Source of the DNA: Phoronis pallida
Taxonomy: Eukaryota; Phoronida; Phoronidae
Direction of reading: 5' to 3'
DNA length: 22,817 nucleotides
NCBI GenBank assembly: GCA_028565715.1
Contig: JAOXYC010066673.1
Span: 1 to 22,817 of the forward strand
This document shows, in pieces, positions 1 through 13,400 of this stretch (positions are counted from its first letter, which is position 1; each line of letters begins with the position of its first letter). The position numbers and the translations under genes were made by a program. The notes beneath the pieces were generated by a model that was not told the DNA's origin, did not search any database, and saw only the letters and a program-made list of their open reading frames with translations.

Positions 1-374
1 GAGGGAATAACCAATTATGAGTGGTTCGTGAGATGGATTCAAAGTTTGTGCGGGGGATTCTCTGGCACCCTTGTAAATGATGGGCACCTGCAATCAAGCA
101 CAAACTGTACCTTAACCTCTTGTTCTGTTAGAGTGTATTTTCGCTCGATAGTTCTCTTCAGGTGGACAACAGAGAAAGTGTTAAAGACTTCTTTTTTAAC
201 TATTCATTGACAAACATTTTTTCAAAGTATTCAAATCTGAGCTTTATTCAGGTCAACAAAAGTTTTGAACTTTAAGTGGAGTGAAAATTTTTAATAAAAT
301 TGAAATTTTTTTTAGAAAATAGGAAAAAAATACTAATATGATGTAGATTATGAGTCATCCAGGTAGATCATCAA

Positions 375-694
375 TTGAGTAAAGTTATAAAATAATCTAA
401 ACACTGGACTCACCGGTTAATTTTCCCAGTGTTACAAACACGTCTGTGTCCATTGAATAGGGTTTGCGTAGTGTCAGCTTTGGCGGGAATCATGAAGTGA
501 GGTCACTGCTGAGTAAGGTCACGCGACTCCTCTAATATTGGAGGTCACTCTCAGCCGACGGCTCAGCAGTGACGTCACTCCACAATTCACGCCAAAGCTC
601 ACTTCGCAAACCCTAGTCAAAGGACACAGATGTGTTTGCAATGTTGGGAAAATTAACAGGTGAGTCTAGTGATTAGATTTATAACTTTACTCAA
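375..694. repeat. 320-bp foldback element with about 150-bp arms
   Basis: The left arm starting TTGAGTAAAGTTATAAA reads as the reverse complement of the right arm ending TTTATAACTTTACTCAA, and the match continues with small differences for about 150 bp per arm (roughly 80 percent by eye). The two halves meet near a short spacer around 530-545. The right arm contains TGACGTCA (570-577), a palindromic CRE-type octamer, possibly by chance. No target duplication is obvious. It looks like a non-autonomous foldback or MITE-type element. Confidence 0.85.
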
Positions 695-854
695 GGAAAT
701 AAAAAAATATTGTTATTAAAGTTTCTTCGGCCTGTATAAGGCCAGCAACACTAAAATAAAACAATCTAAAAACAAAAACCCTTCAGTTATAAATCTACAC
801 CATTTTGTTTTCTTTATGCATTCAATGCATACAGCTAAAGTTGCTACAACTTGT

Positions 855-1220
855 GTTTAAAGTTATACAACGCTACTTACTTACGAATGTGAGATCATCA
901 ACTATTGAATGAGGTCAATTGCGTTGGAATTGTTGTTACAAATTGCATTACTTACGTTCATCTGAACGAATAACTACCTTCGCTTATTCCGGAAATTTCT
1001 ATACGAGGCGGCCTATGCGACTTGATGAAATATCTTGAGGGTGTAGAGATAACTGAGATCAAGTGTAACATATTAACTTTGTGTTTTCGATAAAGAATGA
1101 ATGTAGTAACACATATTGGCAACGAAAAATTATCAAACTGTGTTAAAGAAACGGATGAAAACGTCTTAATTCAATAATTGATAATTCGACATTCGTAAGT
1201 AACAATGTACGCGTTTAAAC
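855..1220. mobile_element. TIR element, family 1 copy 1 (MITE-like)
   Basis: Inverted ends run from GTTTAAAG...CTTACGAATGT (855-890) to ACATTCGTAAG...TTTAAAC (1190-1220). The whole unit is repeated in reverse orientation at 7705-7987, with long shared blocks such as TTTATCGAAAACACAAAGTT (reverse complement here). This copy carries roughly 80 extra bases in the region about 970-1060. It has no coding capacity, so it fits a non-autonomous DNA transposon. Confidence 0.85.
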
Positions 1221-1342
1221 TGCAGTAGAGTAAACATCCCATCATACACAGAGAGAGCCCTATGAAAAAAGAACACTGGATCCTCGAGAAAAAAAAAGGC
1301 AATGATTACAGCATTTCATGGATTAAAGTGTATTGCACTTAC

Positions 1343-1441
1343 CTTGATTAAGGATGTTTTACCGACCCCTGGCTGACCTGCCAGCAATACTGGATAGTTG
1401 GATGACAGCAATAGATCACACAGAAAATAGTAACGTTCCAT
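1343..1441 (-). CDS. Exon 28: AAA3 Walker A
   Basis: 33 residues, phase 0 both ends: MERYYFLCDLLLSSNYPVLL then AGQPGVGKTSLIK. The canonical equivalent is VRYxYLLDLLLxNGxPVLLVGPTGTGKTxxI. The P-loop Gly-Lys-Thr is intact, so AAA3 may bind nucleotide; its Walker B lies outside what I can identify here. Acceptor TACTTTCAG|ATGGAA, donor ATCAAG|GTAAGT. It is the last exon I can support before the window ends. Confidence 0.96.
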
Positions 1442-4400
1442 CTGAAAGTAAACAAGGATAATTGAATGTGAGTTGTGAATAGCTACGGGTATACATTGCA
1501 ACATAATATAAAATTCTCACTTTTTGAATAAGGTGATTGTATTAGGTTTTGTTGCAGTGAATTGAATCTTTACCAAATTGAATACCTCTACGTCTGCCTA
1601 TATATCCAGACTACCAAACTCAGACTTGATGAAATATCAGCAATGCCATATGAGATATTTGAGACCCACAGTTGTTCTATTACTGCACACTACATTTTTA
1701 TTGAGAATATAGACTAGGTAACAATATGGTTTGATATCGGAAACAATCAACTTCAATCATTAAAAAATAGCACAATACGGGACGTAAATTCTCGCCATTT
1801 TGGGACACCCGCCATTTTGAGGTGTCACTCCACACTTACCTCGGGAATCATGACATAGTTAGTGTTCCTGGATTTCTCCAGGGCGCGTTCATTCCACTTG
1901 AGGAAGGTTCCTTGTTTTACGTCAACCCAGAGATCATAACATAGGCAGCCACGTGGCAGTGCAATAGGCCAGCGCGCACGATGCAGTGTTTCTCGAGCGA
2001 ATGCATCAAAACGGCTGGTGAACCTGTGAATAAATATTATTATGTAATAGTCATTTGAAACCATGATCTAAGTATGTCGTTAAATACTTTTGGGGACATT
2101 TCAAATCTTGATTTATAATTTGAATAATTTATACAAAAAAACATAATTCAATTCTTTCAGAGTTTTCTGTTGCAGTGACTGCTTTACATTCATTTCTAAA
2201 GTACACGAACAACTGATTTTTCTCAAAATTTTCTAAAGCATCATAATATATTCAACAAGGATACTTAAATAATTAGATTCAAAGAATGTTACCTTTCGTG
2301 GAGTTGGCCGCCAAAGCCCCAAATGTAAGCGAAGGCAAAAATATTCTTCAGCGTAACAACATAGTTGGGTATGGTGACTTCAAGGTCTGATCTCATAGAT
2401 CGTAGAGAACCCCGGCTAGCGAGGGTATCTGTGGTACCTACAAAAAGATATACAGATTGTAATGTTAGAGTTACTTGAGTTAAACTGGATCTATCTATTA
2501 GTCATTCAACTGGGCTTGAATCTATACTCCAATTATCAACCAATGACATGTGTTGTTTCAATTTGCATTTTCAACTCAAAGACAGCACTAATGATTGGTG
2601 AACTTTTGAGTTATATTGGAGTACAGTTCAGTGATTTCTTCCTGTCAGTGACAACACAGGGTCTTTTAAAAACAAGTAAAATGGATCATACCTGGATTCC
2701 AAACAATAACTGTATTATTTCAATGGCAAACTGCCTCCGTAATTCTACTATTAATTAATTAACTGCTGCTAATTACGACTAGAAGGAAGGAATTTAATTT
2801 TGTCCTTAGATCTATATTGTAAACATGTTTTGTTGATGACGATTTGACCATTTATTCTTGATCAGTTTGATTGAAGTACGTTCAAAATTTCTGAATGCTG
2901 TTCTCGTTGGGTCTGAGTCCAAACTATGTAGTAATTGTCCAAGAGACATCACAAAAAACACAATTCTCAATTTTGAACGTTCTTCAATCAAACTGATCAA
3001 GAATAAATGGACAATCATCTTCAACAAAACATGTTTACAAGAGAAGTTAATGCCGACATATACCAATGTTAGATCTATGATTGAAGATCACTTGTTTTGT
3101 AATTCAGCCTAACATTGACAAATAAATGTAAATATTCTAGAACGTACTACATTTTGATTTTTCTAGTTGTGTCTGTCTTTCCACCTTCTCATGAGTTTCT
3201 CTCAGAAAATGCTGATCAAGCAATGAGGATAGAATTCTTAGAAACGAAGCTATTTCTTCTACACCATACACAGAAGACGTTTTGGTGCGGAACAGGTTGG
3301 TTCTCAGACTAGTGGTGCACTCTGCTTTAAGAAACTTCAAAGTTGGTTTGCAGACGTCATTCACCAAGTCTGTGAGCATCTTTAACCTATGGGAAACAAA
3401 CAGGTTGTTATTACGTATTGCAGCTTTATTGGGGGTAGATTCACAATTTGTTGAGGTCACCCTCATGCTTTATTTGAGAATAGACTCATTTTTCTCTGTT
3501 CTAAGATGAATTTTAAATATCTAATGCTTTATTACAGACACAATGGTGCTTTATTGATAACAACATGTGGATCATTTATTAAAAAAAAAATCATTAAAGA
3601 CAAAATTGGTCGATTTTTGGCGGTATAGCGAAAAGTGTTTTTTGTTCAGAGTGATACCGGATACTGATACATATTTTTTACGTATCCTGTTTTTGATATC
3701 CGGTAACTGGTCATCTGCAAAACCTCTCTAAAATCTGTTATTAAGGTATTTAATCATCCGCTCATCTACCTTTCTGGTGAAAACACATATTTCTGTGTGG
3801 CCTGTGAGCCCCAAGCCTCAAACAGTGACATCCAGGAGACATTCTCCTCTGAGCAGTGAACTAGTGATGTACGAGTCACTGAAGATGGCGATGCATGTAC
3901 CAAGTCCGACATCTCAAACACCAGGGAAGTGTTGTCTGGAATAGCAACAAGTTTTTCTTTAAAAACACAGCTTCTTTGATGGTTACCGTATAGCCCCACA
4001 ATTGAGCGAATGTGCCTATATGTGAATACGCTTCTTGCGGGGAGCGTATAGGTCCATGCGCCTATTTTGCAAGAAATTTGAGTAGAGCGAGTGTAGAAAT
4101 TAATATGTCAAAAGTGCGCCTATATCCGGAGCACCTGATTAACATGGGCCTCATCCTGGAACCTTTAGGCCCATGTGCCTATTTTGAGGGAATTTGAATT
4201 GACAAATTTTGAGAGAAAAATGCATTATTTCGCATATAGTTACATGCGCCGATTGCGGTGGCTATACGGTAGACATTTTTTATTGGTAGCTTTTAAATCT
4301 GGCGACATTTAAGAATGATGAAAGTAATATCTGCCTGAGGCCAAAGATCAAGGTTATAAGCAATAATATGACTGGGTGCGATCATGGAACAGTATTGGTT

Positions 4401-7400
4401 GAAATCAAGAAACCATCACAAAACATTGTTTTATTAAATACTTACTTAAGTTAACAACTATTTCATTCTTGCTTCTTTGAATGAAAAACAAATCAGTGTC
4501 AAAATGAGACCAACTTAAGATTAAAAGGAGGTTGCAAAAAATTTATGACACCAAAATTAACAGTCAAAATAGTCACCATTCAGGAACACCCTCTCGCCGT
4601 TTGTTGCGAGCAGTCGGTGGGTTGGATCTAACAAGCTGTTTAAACCATCCACCCAGCTAGAATCAAGTTCACCGTCAAATACGAGCCACTTGTGGATAAC
4701 AGAGGGCGCTGCTATAGGTAACTTATTCTTTTTCTCGTCGAAATTGTTGATAAAGTGCATTGCAGACTCGGACTGAAGATGGGCTTCCCGCAATAGACGT
4801 AGCATTAAACCTTCAATCCAGCGGCCATCTTGGAAATGTCCATAGAGCTGAAAATAGATTATAATCTTACAAAATCGAATCAGTGTTTTAGTCTTTTTTC
4901 TAATGTATGTTTAACATTCATGGTGTATAAATTAAACTAAAATAAAACTGGATGCAACTAATAAAAACTGGTATATAATTTTGTTGACTACGTAAAGTCC
5001 CACCAACGTTTCGAAAATGGTTCTTCCTCACAGGTGTGTACATACTGTATGTACAAGTGAAGAAGAACCATTTCTCACATGAAACTATCGTGACAAGTTA
5101 TAGCCCATTAAAGATTTTCTATCTCAACACGGCGGATCACTGTATTCATACGCCGTATTTATCAACATAGCTGAAGTTTAAAAGTTGTTGTTTTATAACA
5201 ATTATTTCGCTATTTATTGAAATGTTATTGTTCGTTACTGTTTTGATAATGAATTAAAGTAAATATTTAACGAATTATTACGGATTTATTTCTTCATTGG
5301 TGAATGTATACATGTATTTGTAAATCGGCTTCTTGGATTGTTTGTGGGGAATCCCCAATGAGTCATAACGGTAAACATGTTTTTTTTTTCAAGTTTAAAT
5401 GGTTTTATGTGAGAAATAAGATCATACACTCGTTCCAGTTGTTATCAATATTCTTAAACTTGTTTGGAATTTCGTTCTTAACCTCGCCAAAGGCTCGGTT
5501 AAAAACGAAATTTCAAACGCGTTTAAGAATATTGATATCAACTAGGAACTCGTGTAGGATCCTCTATGTCTATCATCGGAGACAGTTATTACACTCAGGT
5601 AATGACACTGAAAACATTTCATTTATTCATAGTGCATATCTGACAAAGGACGGGTAAGGTTTGATGTTCATGTTCTGTTTGTCAATCATCTGTACAAAAA
5701 CAACTAAAATGCAAAGAAGACATTCCTATTATAACTTCTAAGCAAAAAAAATAAAATTCTTTAATTTTTTTCTTAATGCATTAGAAAGGGACATTCTTTA
5801 AAATTTAAATTAAAAAAAGAAATTCCAATTTTGAACATTATGCAGTCAGCCAGCAAACTTTTTGTTCTCAGAATATTGTTTTTACAAACCTCCCCTGGAC
5901 TCCTGCCACTCGGGTTAAGGGTCGTGACCTCAACTTTTGGGTAGCGTGTCTTAAGAATGACCCTGTCAATCATTCCTGTTGCCATGGCAGTGGCCTTTCC
6001 ATATGAAGTCATCTTTTTCCATCGCCCCATTGCCTGAACCTGGGTCTCACTTTTTTTCGCTTCTCCTCTCAGGAGCTGATCAATTGGAAAAAAATTAAAT
6101 TGGTTTTAAAAATTGTTAATAATTATTTAAAATTGTTTAGCTTGCAAATAAACAAGACTAAAATGTGGAATTGAGACAAGTTCCTTCCTTTTTGAGTACA
6201 AGCTTGAAAAGATAGTTACAGCCCAATATAACATATGATCAAAAAGCAATTGCACTCATGCAAGCAAAACTATATTAATTAACTTTCTCTAGATCAGGGG
6301 ATGCGGGTGGCTCAGTGGTAGAGGGTGCGCCTCTTAATCTAGAGGTCCATAGGTCGAAACCCAGCAGGGCCGCCGCATTTGTGTTTTTGGACAAAACACT
6401 CCACCCTATGTGTCTCTCTCCACCCAGGTGTAGAAATGGGTACCAAGGTTAGGAACATTGATAGAATCTGAATGAGAAGCTTAGCGCTAAAAAAATGTGG
6501 CTCAGCTGATTTGAGAATGTTTTGAGTGAGCAACCTGAGATAATAATCATTGTAAAGCGCTTTGAATAAAAAGCGCTATATAAGCACTGACATTATTATA
6601 TGATAATTATTAAATGATTTCAACAAAAAGGGGTACTAAATATAACTGCCACTCCACACCATCTTGCCCATATCAAACAGAATGTAATTGCATACAAATT
6701 AAGGTGTTGGGGACTGGTTGATAAAAGTATAAATTTAACATAAAATACCATTTACCAGTTGAAAATATATCAAAACTGCAGGTAGCTTTGGATATGGACT
6801 TACTTGAGCACAGACGAGACAGCAGGCTGGAGACCAAAGGCGGTGGCCCCGCGGTGGCGTTCTCTTTAGGAGGCCTTATGCATTGACTAGGCCCATGAGG
6901 ATTAAGTAAGTAGTAGGTAGCTTACGAACAATGGTGAACTTATATGGGTGTCAAGAATGTAGATAACCATTGTTTGAAGGCTTGTGGAGTTTTAATATAT
7001 TTTCAACTGGTAAAGGAGTTTTATACATTTCTGTGCAAACAGAACTTGGCTTACATAATTCTGGGACAATATAAATATCACATTTTTACAAGAAAATAAA
7101 CATTTTTCAATCGCAAGCCGGGATACAAAGCAATTCATTAAACTCACATGATCACTATCTAGTGAACTAGCGCTGTCACATCGCTGTAATTCAATTTGAT
7201 CATTCATCAATCAATTCAGAAAATTTACCCAGAATCAGTCAAAACACAATTTTATAAAATTCTAATATCCTTTTTTTCTTAACTCCTGAATTTTTTTTTT
7301 AAAAATTCTATAAAAAGTGTGTTTTGACAACCTATTTTCTCTATAGTGATGAAAACACCTTCTGCTTGTGATCAGCAATTAATACAACTAATTATATTAT

Positions 7401-10400
7401 ATCTGATGAAAAACCATGACATTATTACAGTATGTGATCATTATTCAATGAATTTATTTCTGATCACTGCTATCACTACGTTGCCAGCCTCACTATGACA
7501 AATAACGTTTTTTAATAAAATTGTAACACAAGCAAAACAACTAAAACTTTTTCCAAATAAACCTTCTTGTTCAGAAGATTTTTTTTGAAAAAATATCAAA
7601 ATTTCATGTCTTTCTTTCAATGGTTGGTTTCTCTATTTTACAACCAATTGCTTCTTCCATATTCCATATTTTTTCAATAATTATGAATATTTTGTAAATC
7701 ACACGTTAAACGCATACATCACTACTTACAAATGTAGAACGATCAATTATTGAAATACGATGTTTCATCCATTTTTTACACAGTTTGATCATTATCCATT
7801 CATTGCCAATTCTTGTTACTACGGTCCTTTATTCTTTATCGAAAACACAAAGTTAATGTGTTACAGTTGATCTCATTGTTGTTCAGATGAATGTAAGGAT
7901 GCAATTCGTAACAACAATTGCAACGCAATTGACCTTATTCAATAGTTGATAATTTCTCATTCGTAAGAAGCGATGTATGACTTTAACTTTCCCACACATT
8001 ATTTTGAGATTGAGCAAACAAATTATGCTTTGTATGAGTCAGAATAGACTCATTTTTAAAACATTTATTCAAATGCTATGTATTATGTGCCAATTGTGCG
8101 TTGAAAAACTTTGCATAACTAGCAAACTATGTGCGCAGTGCATTAAAGATGAGTAAACCTTATCCATGACCATGATTTATTATTTATGACTTTTATAGTT
8201 AAGAATAAGGCTTATTCATCTTTAAAATGTAATAACTCTGATAGTATACTTATCTACCTCTTGCATATCGACCTGCAGGGATGAAGACAGAAGAGAAATG
8301 AAACAGTTACCAAAGGTTTACCCATAACCAGCTGTTTATAATCAAAATATTTCATTGTAAATATTTTTCTATGGCATTTTTTCAAAAAACAATGAAATAA
8401 ATTCAAGTCATCATTGTTTTTAAATTTTGTTTTGAACCATGTTTTGAGAGAACAAAATCATTTTAAAAAGTGACTTTGTTCTCTTAAAAACATGGTTCAA
8501 AACAAAGTAGATCAAAATCTATCCTTTACAGTCAAGTACTCCATCGAGAACCAAAATCTAATTGCAATGAAGATTTCAATGCATATAGATTATGTAGCAA
8601 TCCCTTGTTAAGATGGGTAAATAAAAACTAAAGGATACCAGTCTATCGCCATCAATTCTGAAAACGCTTTAAGTCAAATCACCTGGTATTTAGTAAGGAC
8701 TACAGCTGGGTAATTTGTAGTGCTTTCAGAATTGATGGCGGCCATTTCACAAAAGTCGGACAGAATGTGGTACTACTAGTTAGCCTGAAAAATCCAAGGG
8801 CTGATAGATTGCATGTACTTACATGTTCTTTACAGATAAAACACTAAAATTAAAACCCTCTTCAATAAGAAATCACCCTTTCTGCATCAATCAGACTTAG
8901 TGCAGCACAGATGCTTAAAAAATACTGCATCAAAACAAAGACAAAACAGTGTGTGATTTTTTTTCAACACAATTGTTTTTTGAGATTCTTAAGGAATGCT
9001 GCGATTTTATTTGTCTGTAGAAACCAAGCGTTGAAATGCATAGTGTGTAGTGCATTCTAACATAAAGTATGCACAACGCACTATTAGCCATAAAGTACAG
9101 ACACATCAAATCACTCCCATTAGAATCAACTGTGTCCTTTTTTCACTACATAGTACAAAGAACCCATAACCTTAGAATCTATCACTGTGGCGTGAAGGTT
9201 ATCACTTCGTAGAGCTTTCATAAGCATTCAGTAGATGGTGCTTGTTGACTTTCCTACAACCCAATTGGCCCAGACCGCACATTTCCACTAATGCACCTCC
9301 AAGTGTCATTTGGAATAACTGCTACAACGGGGCAGAGCTCCCGGCCGAAGGTGATATATTGATTTATTATGAATCAACTAATTTAACGATCAACGATAAT
9401 GTAATGAAACTTTTAGATCGATTAAACAAGCCCTCAAACTCTAATTTGATGCTAAAAAAACCCGAGAGTTGTGTTATTTTGAAAAATGTCGTCAATTTTA
9501 GCGTAGCGTGGCAGGCGCAGTGGTACATTCTAGGTGATGGGATCTTGATAGTATGCAATACACAGCTTAATACCACACCTTAATAAACTACAGTAGGCCA
9601 CTGTTAACCTGATTTAACAGCACTTATAGATGAATTCAACTCATCACCTAGAACTTTTATCTGAGAAGAAAAACCTTAGTTTGCAGGCCCCCAGATTTTT
9701 TGCTTCAGGTAAAAGAAACATTCAAAAAAATTACTAGACACTCACAGCAATTTTATTCTTGTTATAAAACGTCATGTTCTGCTTTGACTTGAGGTCATCA
9801 TTTTGGGCATCTTGACGTTCATTCAGAAAGTTCATAACCTTTTGTAGAATGCTAATGCATGTGGTTTTACCACTACCAGCTGGACCAATCAGGAGCACTC
9901 CTTGTCTCGACTGCAGAGCAGTGAAAAGTTGAAGAATCTGAAAGACAGCAATTGACAATTCATGAAAACAAAAACAAAATGAGAATGAAGAAAACAAAAA
10001 AAATACCAAAAAGAAATCTCGCATAGTTTTTTAAAAATTTCATCATCAGAAACATTAATATTCCAAAATGAAAATTATTACCTTGTTAATATGCATGTTA
10101 TTTGGTTGTAGGTTGTCTAGTTTCATCTGTTCTTGCACAGTAGACACTAGAAGAGGATCGTAGTCTGTGATGTCCTTCGACTGTAGGTCAACGATGGGGA
10201 AACAGTCGCGCACCAAGTTGCGGAACTTCCCCTCATCTTCATCACAGCTCATGCGAGGGAGGAATGATTTGTGTAGAGCATGTACTATACAAGTATCTTC
10301 CTTGCTTTCCTCTGAAGGATGAAATAAAACAAAAAAGTTGTGTAAAGTTAAATTTAAATTTCAAAAGGCTTTTCGTACTAAAACAACCAAGGGATTTAAA

Positions 10401-13400
10401 GTTTATAACTCTTAAAAACACACCGGCCCTATCAAATGAAGCTGTTTCGAAAAAAGTATTTATCAACACATAATCGACAGTGCCATTAACGTCAAGCATA
10501 AATTATCAAGACCCAGCACTAAGTTGACACACCCTGGATTTTGTGGGCCTGCAAAAAAACAAGGGGTGGTAGAGACTTAAATATTACCTGGTACTGTTGA
10601 ATTCTCGCGAGCATGCATCTCAAACAGTTGAGGTCTACCATGAAGTCTGTGAGTGGCGTAGTCACCTAGAATCGTACTGATGGTTCTTAGACTCAACATG
10701 TGAGTGTATCTTTCTGGCAGCTGGAAGGAAAGGTGAAATTTTAGAAAGTTCGATTGAAAAAAAAACATTCCAAACCAAAATACAAGGTTATAAAAACTGA
10801 ATACAATTAAATTACTCTTAAAAAGGTAACAAAATTAGTTTTTAATTTTTGAATATCATTTTTTTCGTGATTTTTTTCTTTGCCCAATTTATGGAAAATG
10901 TTTTAATGAGAATCCATCTTATCATGTCATGCAGTTAAGTTTTGAAATTTCCTGAATCCCCTGAAAACATTTAAAAACTTATAAACAATCATTTTAATTA
11001 AGGGTAGGGTAATTCCCAACTTACCTGGCTCTTAGCCATATTTACAAAGACACAGAACTTTTGTGCCAGCTCCTTGTATTTCATAAACCCGTTCAGGTAC
11101 AGAATAGTCTCAGCTATAGGTTTAATATCAGGTACTACCATGGCACACGGTCTCATCATGTGCTGTAATAGACACATTATGGTTTAGGTAATTTTGAAAA
11201 TTTAAAGAATACAGAAAACATCTTTTTTGATAGAAAAAGAGATTTTGATTTAAATTTCCAATAGTTAGGTACATATGACAAAAAGTTGTGCAGTGTGAAA
11301 TATTTAACAAAAAATAAAATGCAATTTTTCTTAACCTTTCAAAAAGACCAAACTTTTGCTGCTAACAAATGGAAAATAAGAAAAAAATCCCATAACATAA
11401 AACACTTACAGTATCAAAATTACGATAGAATAGATAATTAATAGTATCAACATTCATTTTGTTTAAAAATTTGATCATTCAACTGGTACTGGCATTTACA
11501 AACAAAAGACGATGTGAACAAAACAATACTACTTACTCTCAGAGTTTCAGGAATTTCACCATATTTTGCATTTTCTGTATTAAGCGACATGAAACACCCA
11601 TAGGTGTCTCTGACCTTCAGCAGTTGTCCGTCAAATGTGAGATGGCCGAGGAAATGCTTTGAATACAGCGGTGGATTCTCAGTCAAGAAAGCAAATTCTT
11701 TTTGATTGTCTTGATATGATGGGTGGGACGTCATGTAATGCTCTAAAAGGTAGAGAAATTGTTTTAAAGTATGGACAGAATATCTAAGGTTTGTTATGAA
11801 AAAAAAATACCAATATTTTTCAACTTCTTCAGAAAATATTCTGCACCTGAACGGTTGGTCTCAGGTCAAGGGAACATGCTCTGGTTGATGATTGGCCACA
11901 ATAGAAAAGTTTTCGGAACTATAAGTCAACCCTAACTCCCCTGTTGGCCAAATTTATTTGTTTAAAATTGTGAAAATTCATTATGGTGATTTACACTCTT
12001 TTTTTGCCACCAGGGGAAGACTTATTAAAGGTCACGACCTGAAAATCTTTTCATTCCGGCCCATCATCGCCAAGAACATATGTACCAAATTTCGTCAAAA
12101 TCGGTTAAGTGGTTTTGGAAATAATCAACGGAAACCAACTGTGAACGACGGATGACCGACGACGGACAATGGATGACCACCAAGATGAAAAGAATACGAG
12201 ATCAAATATAAATAATATGAGGATGCATAAAAAATCATTTAAATATAATATAATGAAACCCCCTTATACTCATTACATCAGAAATTATGTACGAGGATTA
12301 TAAGATCACATTATCCCTACCATAATACAAGGGGAGTGGTCTTGGTTGGTCTTTGTAAAACTGAGACTGCTTAATGCTGACTTCTTCACTGATTGAGTGA
12401 CGCCTCTGTTTGCTACCAGGCTCCCATGTGTCACAGAAATAGGTTTCCAGTACCTGATCCTAAAGTGGATGAGAATTGATCTTCTTATAAAAAAACATTA
12501 CGGGAAGTTTGTGTTTGTATATAACTTCAATTTCATTAGATTAAGTTGTTGTATGATTTGGTGTTCAATTTTATCTTGTTCACTTCAAATCTTTCTAAAA
12601 AGTATATGGCGACTTTGCAAATAATGATATTGTGATCATTTTTAAAAAAATGCAGCAAAAATAGCAAAGTAATGTTCAACAGAAAAAACTCTTTTTTAAC
12701 ATACCTTAAATCCATGGGGAGCAGTTTTCTGCCTCTCAAGGTTGGATAACGTTGCATCCTTGACTGGTAATGAGTGAAGGGTTGTCAAGGAGTTTCGTCG
12801 AATGAGACGTAGTGGGTCACCAGATTTCTGAAATGAAAATATATTTTTTTACCATAATCTTGCTTTGCTAACAACATGAGTTTTAATTGTCCATCCAATT
12901 CGATTTTTCAAAATCAATCTGTGTATAATTTTAGAATAGAAAATGTCATATTTTAAGTTGATTTTGAAAAAAAAAACTAAAACAGTTAGAACCTTCACAG
13001 AAACATCATAAAATTAACAGATTTTGACTTCTTAAAATCAATAAATCTAATCAGATGGTTTATGGAATAAATCCTGACATTTTGCCTTATCTGCATGAAT
13101 TCCCTGAAATGCAAACACACTTTTGTGAATAAATGAGTAAGTTTCAATCAATAGATTGAACTCGTTGTAAGGAGACAGACCCAGTTTGAGGGGGGGAGGG
13201 GGGATGGTTGTTGGAAGATTGAAGTCTGATCATAAGTTGAGCACATTCAGAAAGTTGATGGTAAATGTAGATCTGCATTCAATAAAAGGGAATTTGGTGA
13301 TTCAATCAAGACATCAAAGTGGGCACACAAACTCACACAATCACTCTGGTTTTAGTAACACAAACCAAGATATATCAATCAAGAAGCTAAACTTTCTTAC

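Larger units (their letters stand above)
1..1342. other. Intron downstream of the AAA3 P-loop exon
   Basis: No exon is convincing here. The stretch holds the long foldback at 375-694 and the inverted-repeat element at 855-1220. Near the left edge, 1-87 on the minus strand is an open 29-codon phase-0 frame after a plausible acceptor (GATTGCAG|GTGCCC), but the peptide lacks clear AAA3 similarity, so I do not call it. Confidence 0.6.

Noticed and set aside
1-87. Possible further AAA3 exon on the minus strand
   Set aside because: It has an acceptor and a phase-0 open frame (VPIIYKGARESPAQTL), but the expected AAA3 strand after the P-loop and the motif FSAxTT are not clearly there, two frames are open, and the window ends.
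2812-3112. Two overlapping open frames of 84 codons on opposite strands
   Set aside because: They are mirror images made by the foldback element at 2818-3040 and encode near-identical peptides; neither has a known domain.
4012-4197. Plus-strand frame of 61 codons
   Set aside because: It lies wholly inside the mariner-like MITE and is not a transposase.
6804-6826. 23-bp segment with good acceptor and GTAAGT donor on the minus strand
   Set aside because: Its length would shift the frame between exons 21 and 22, which join cleanly without it.
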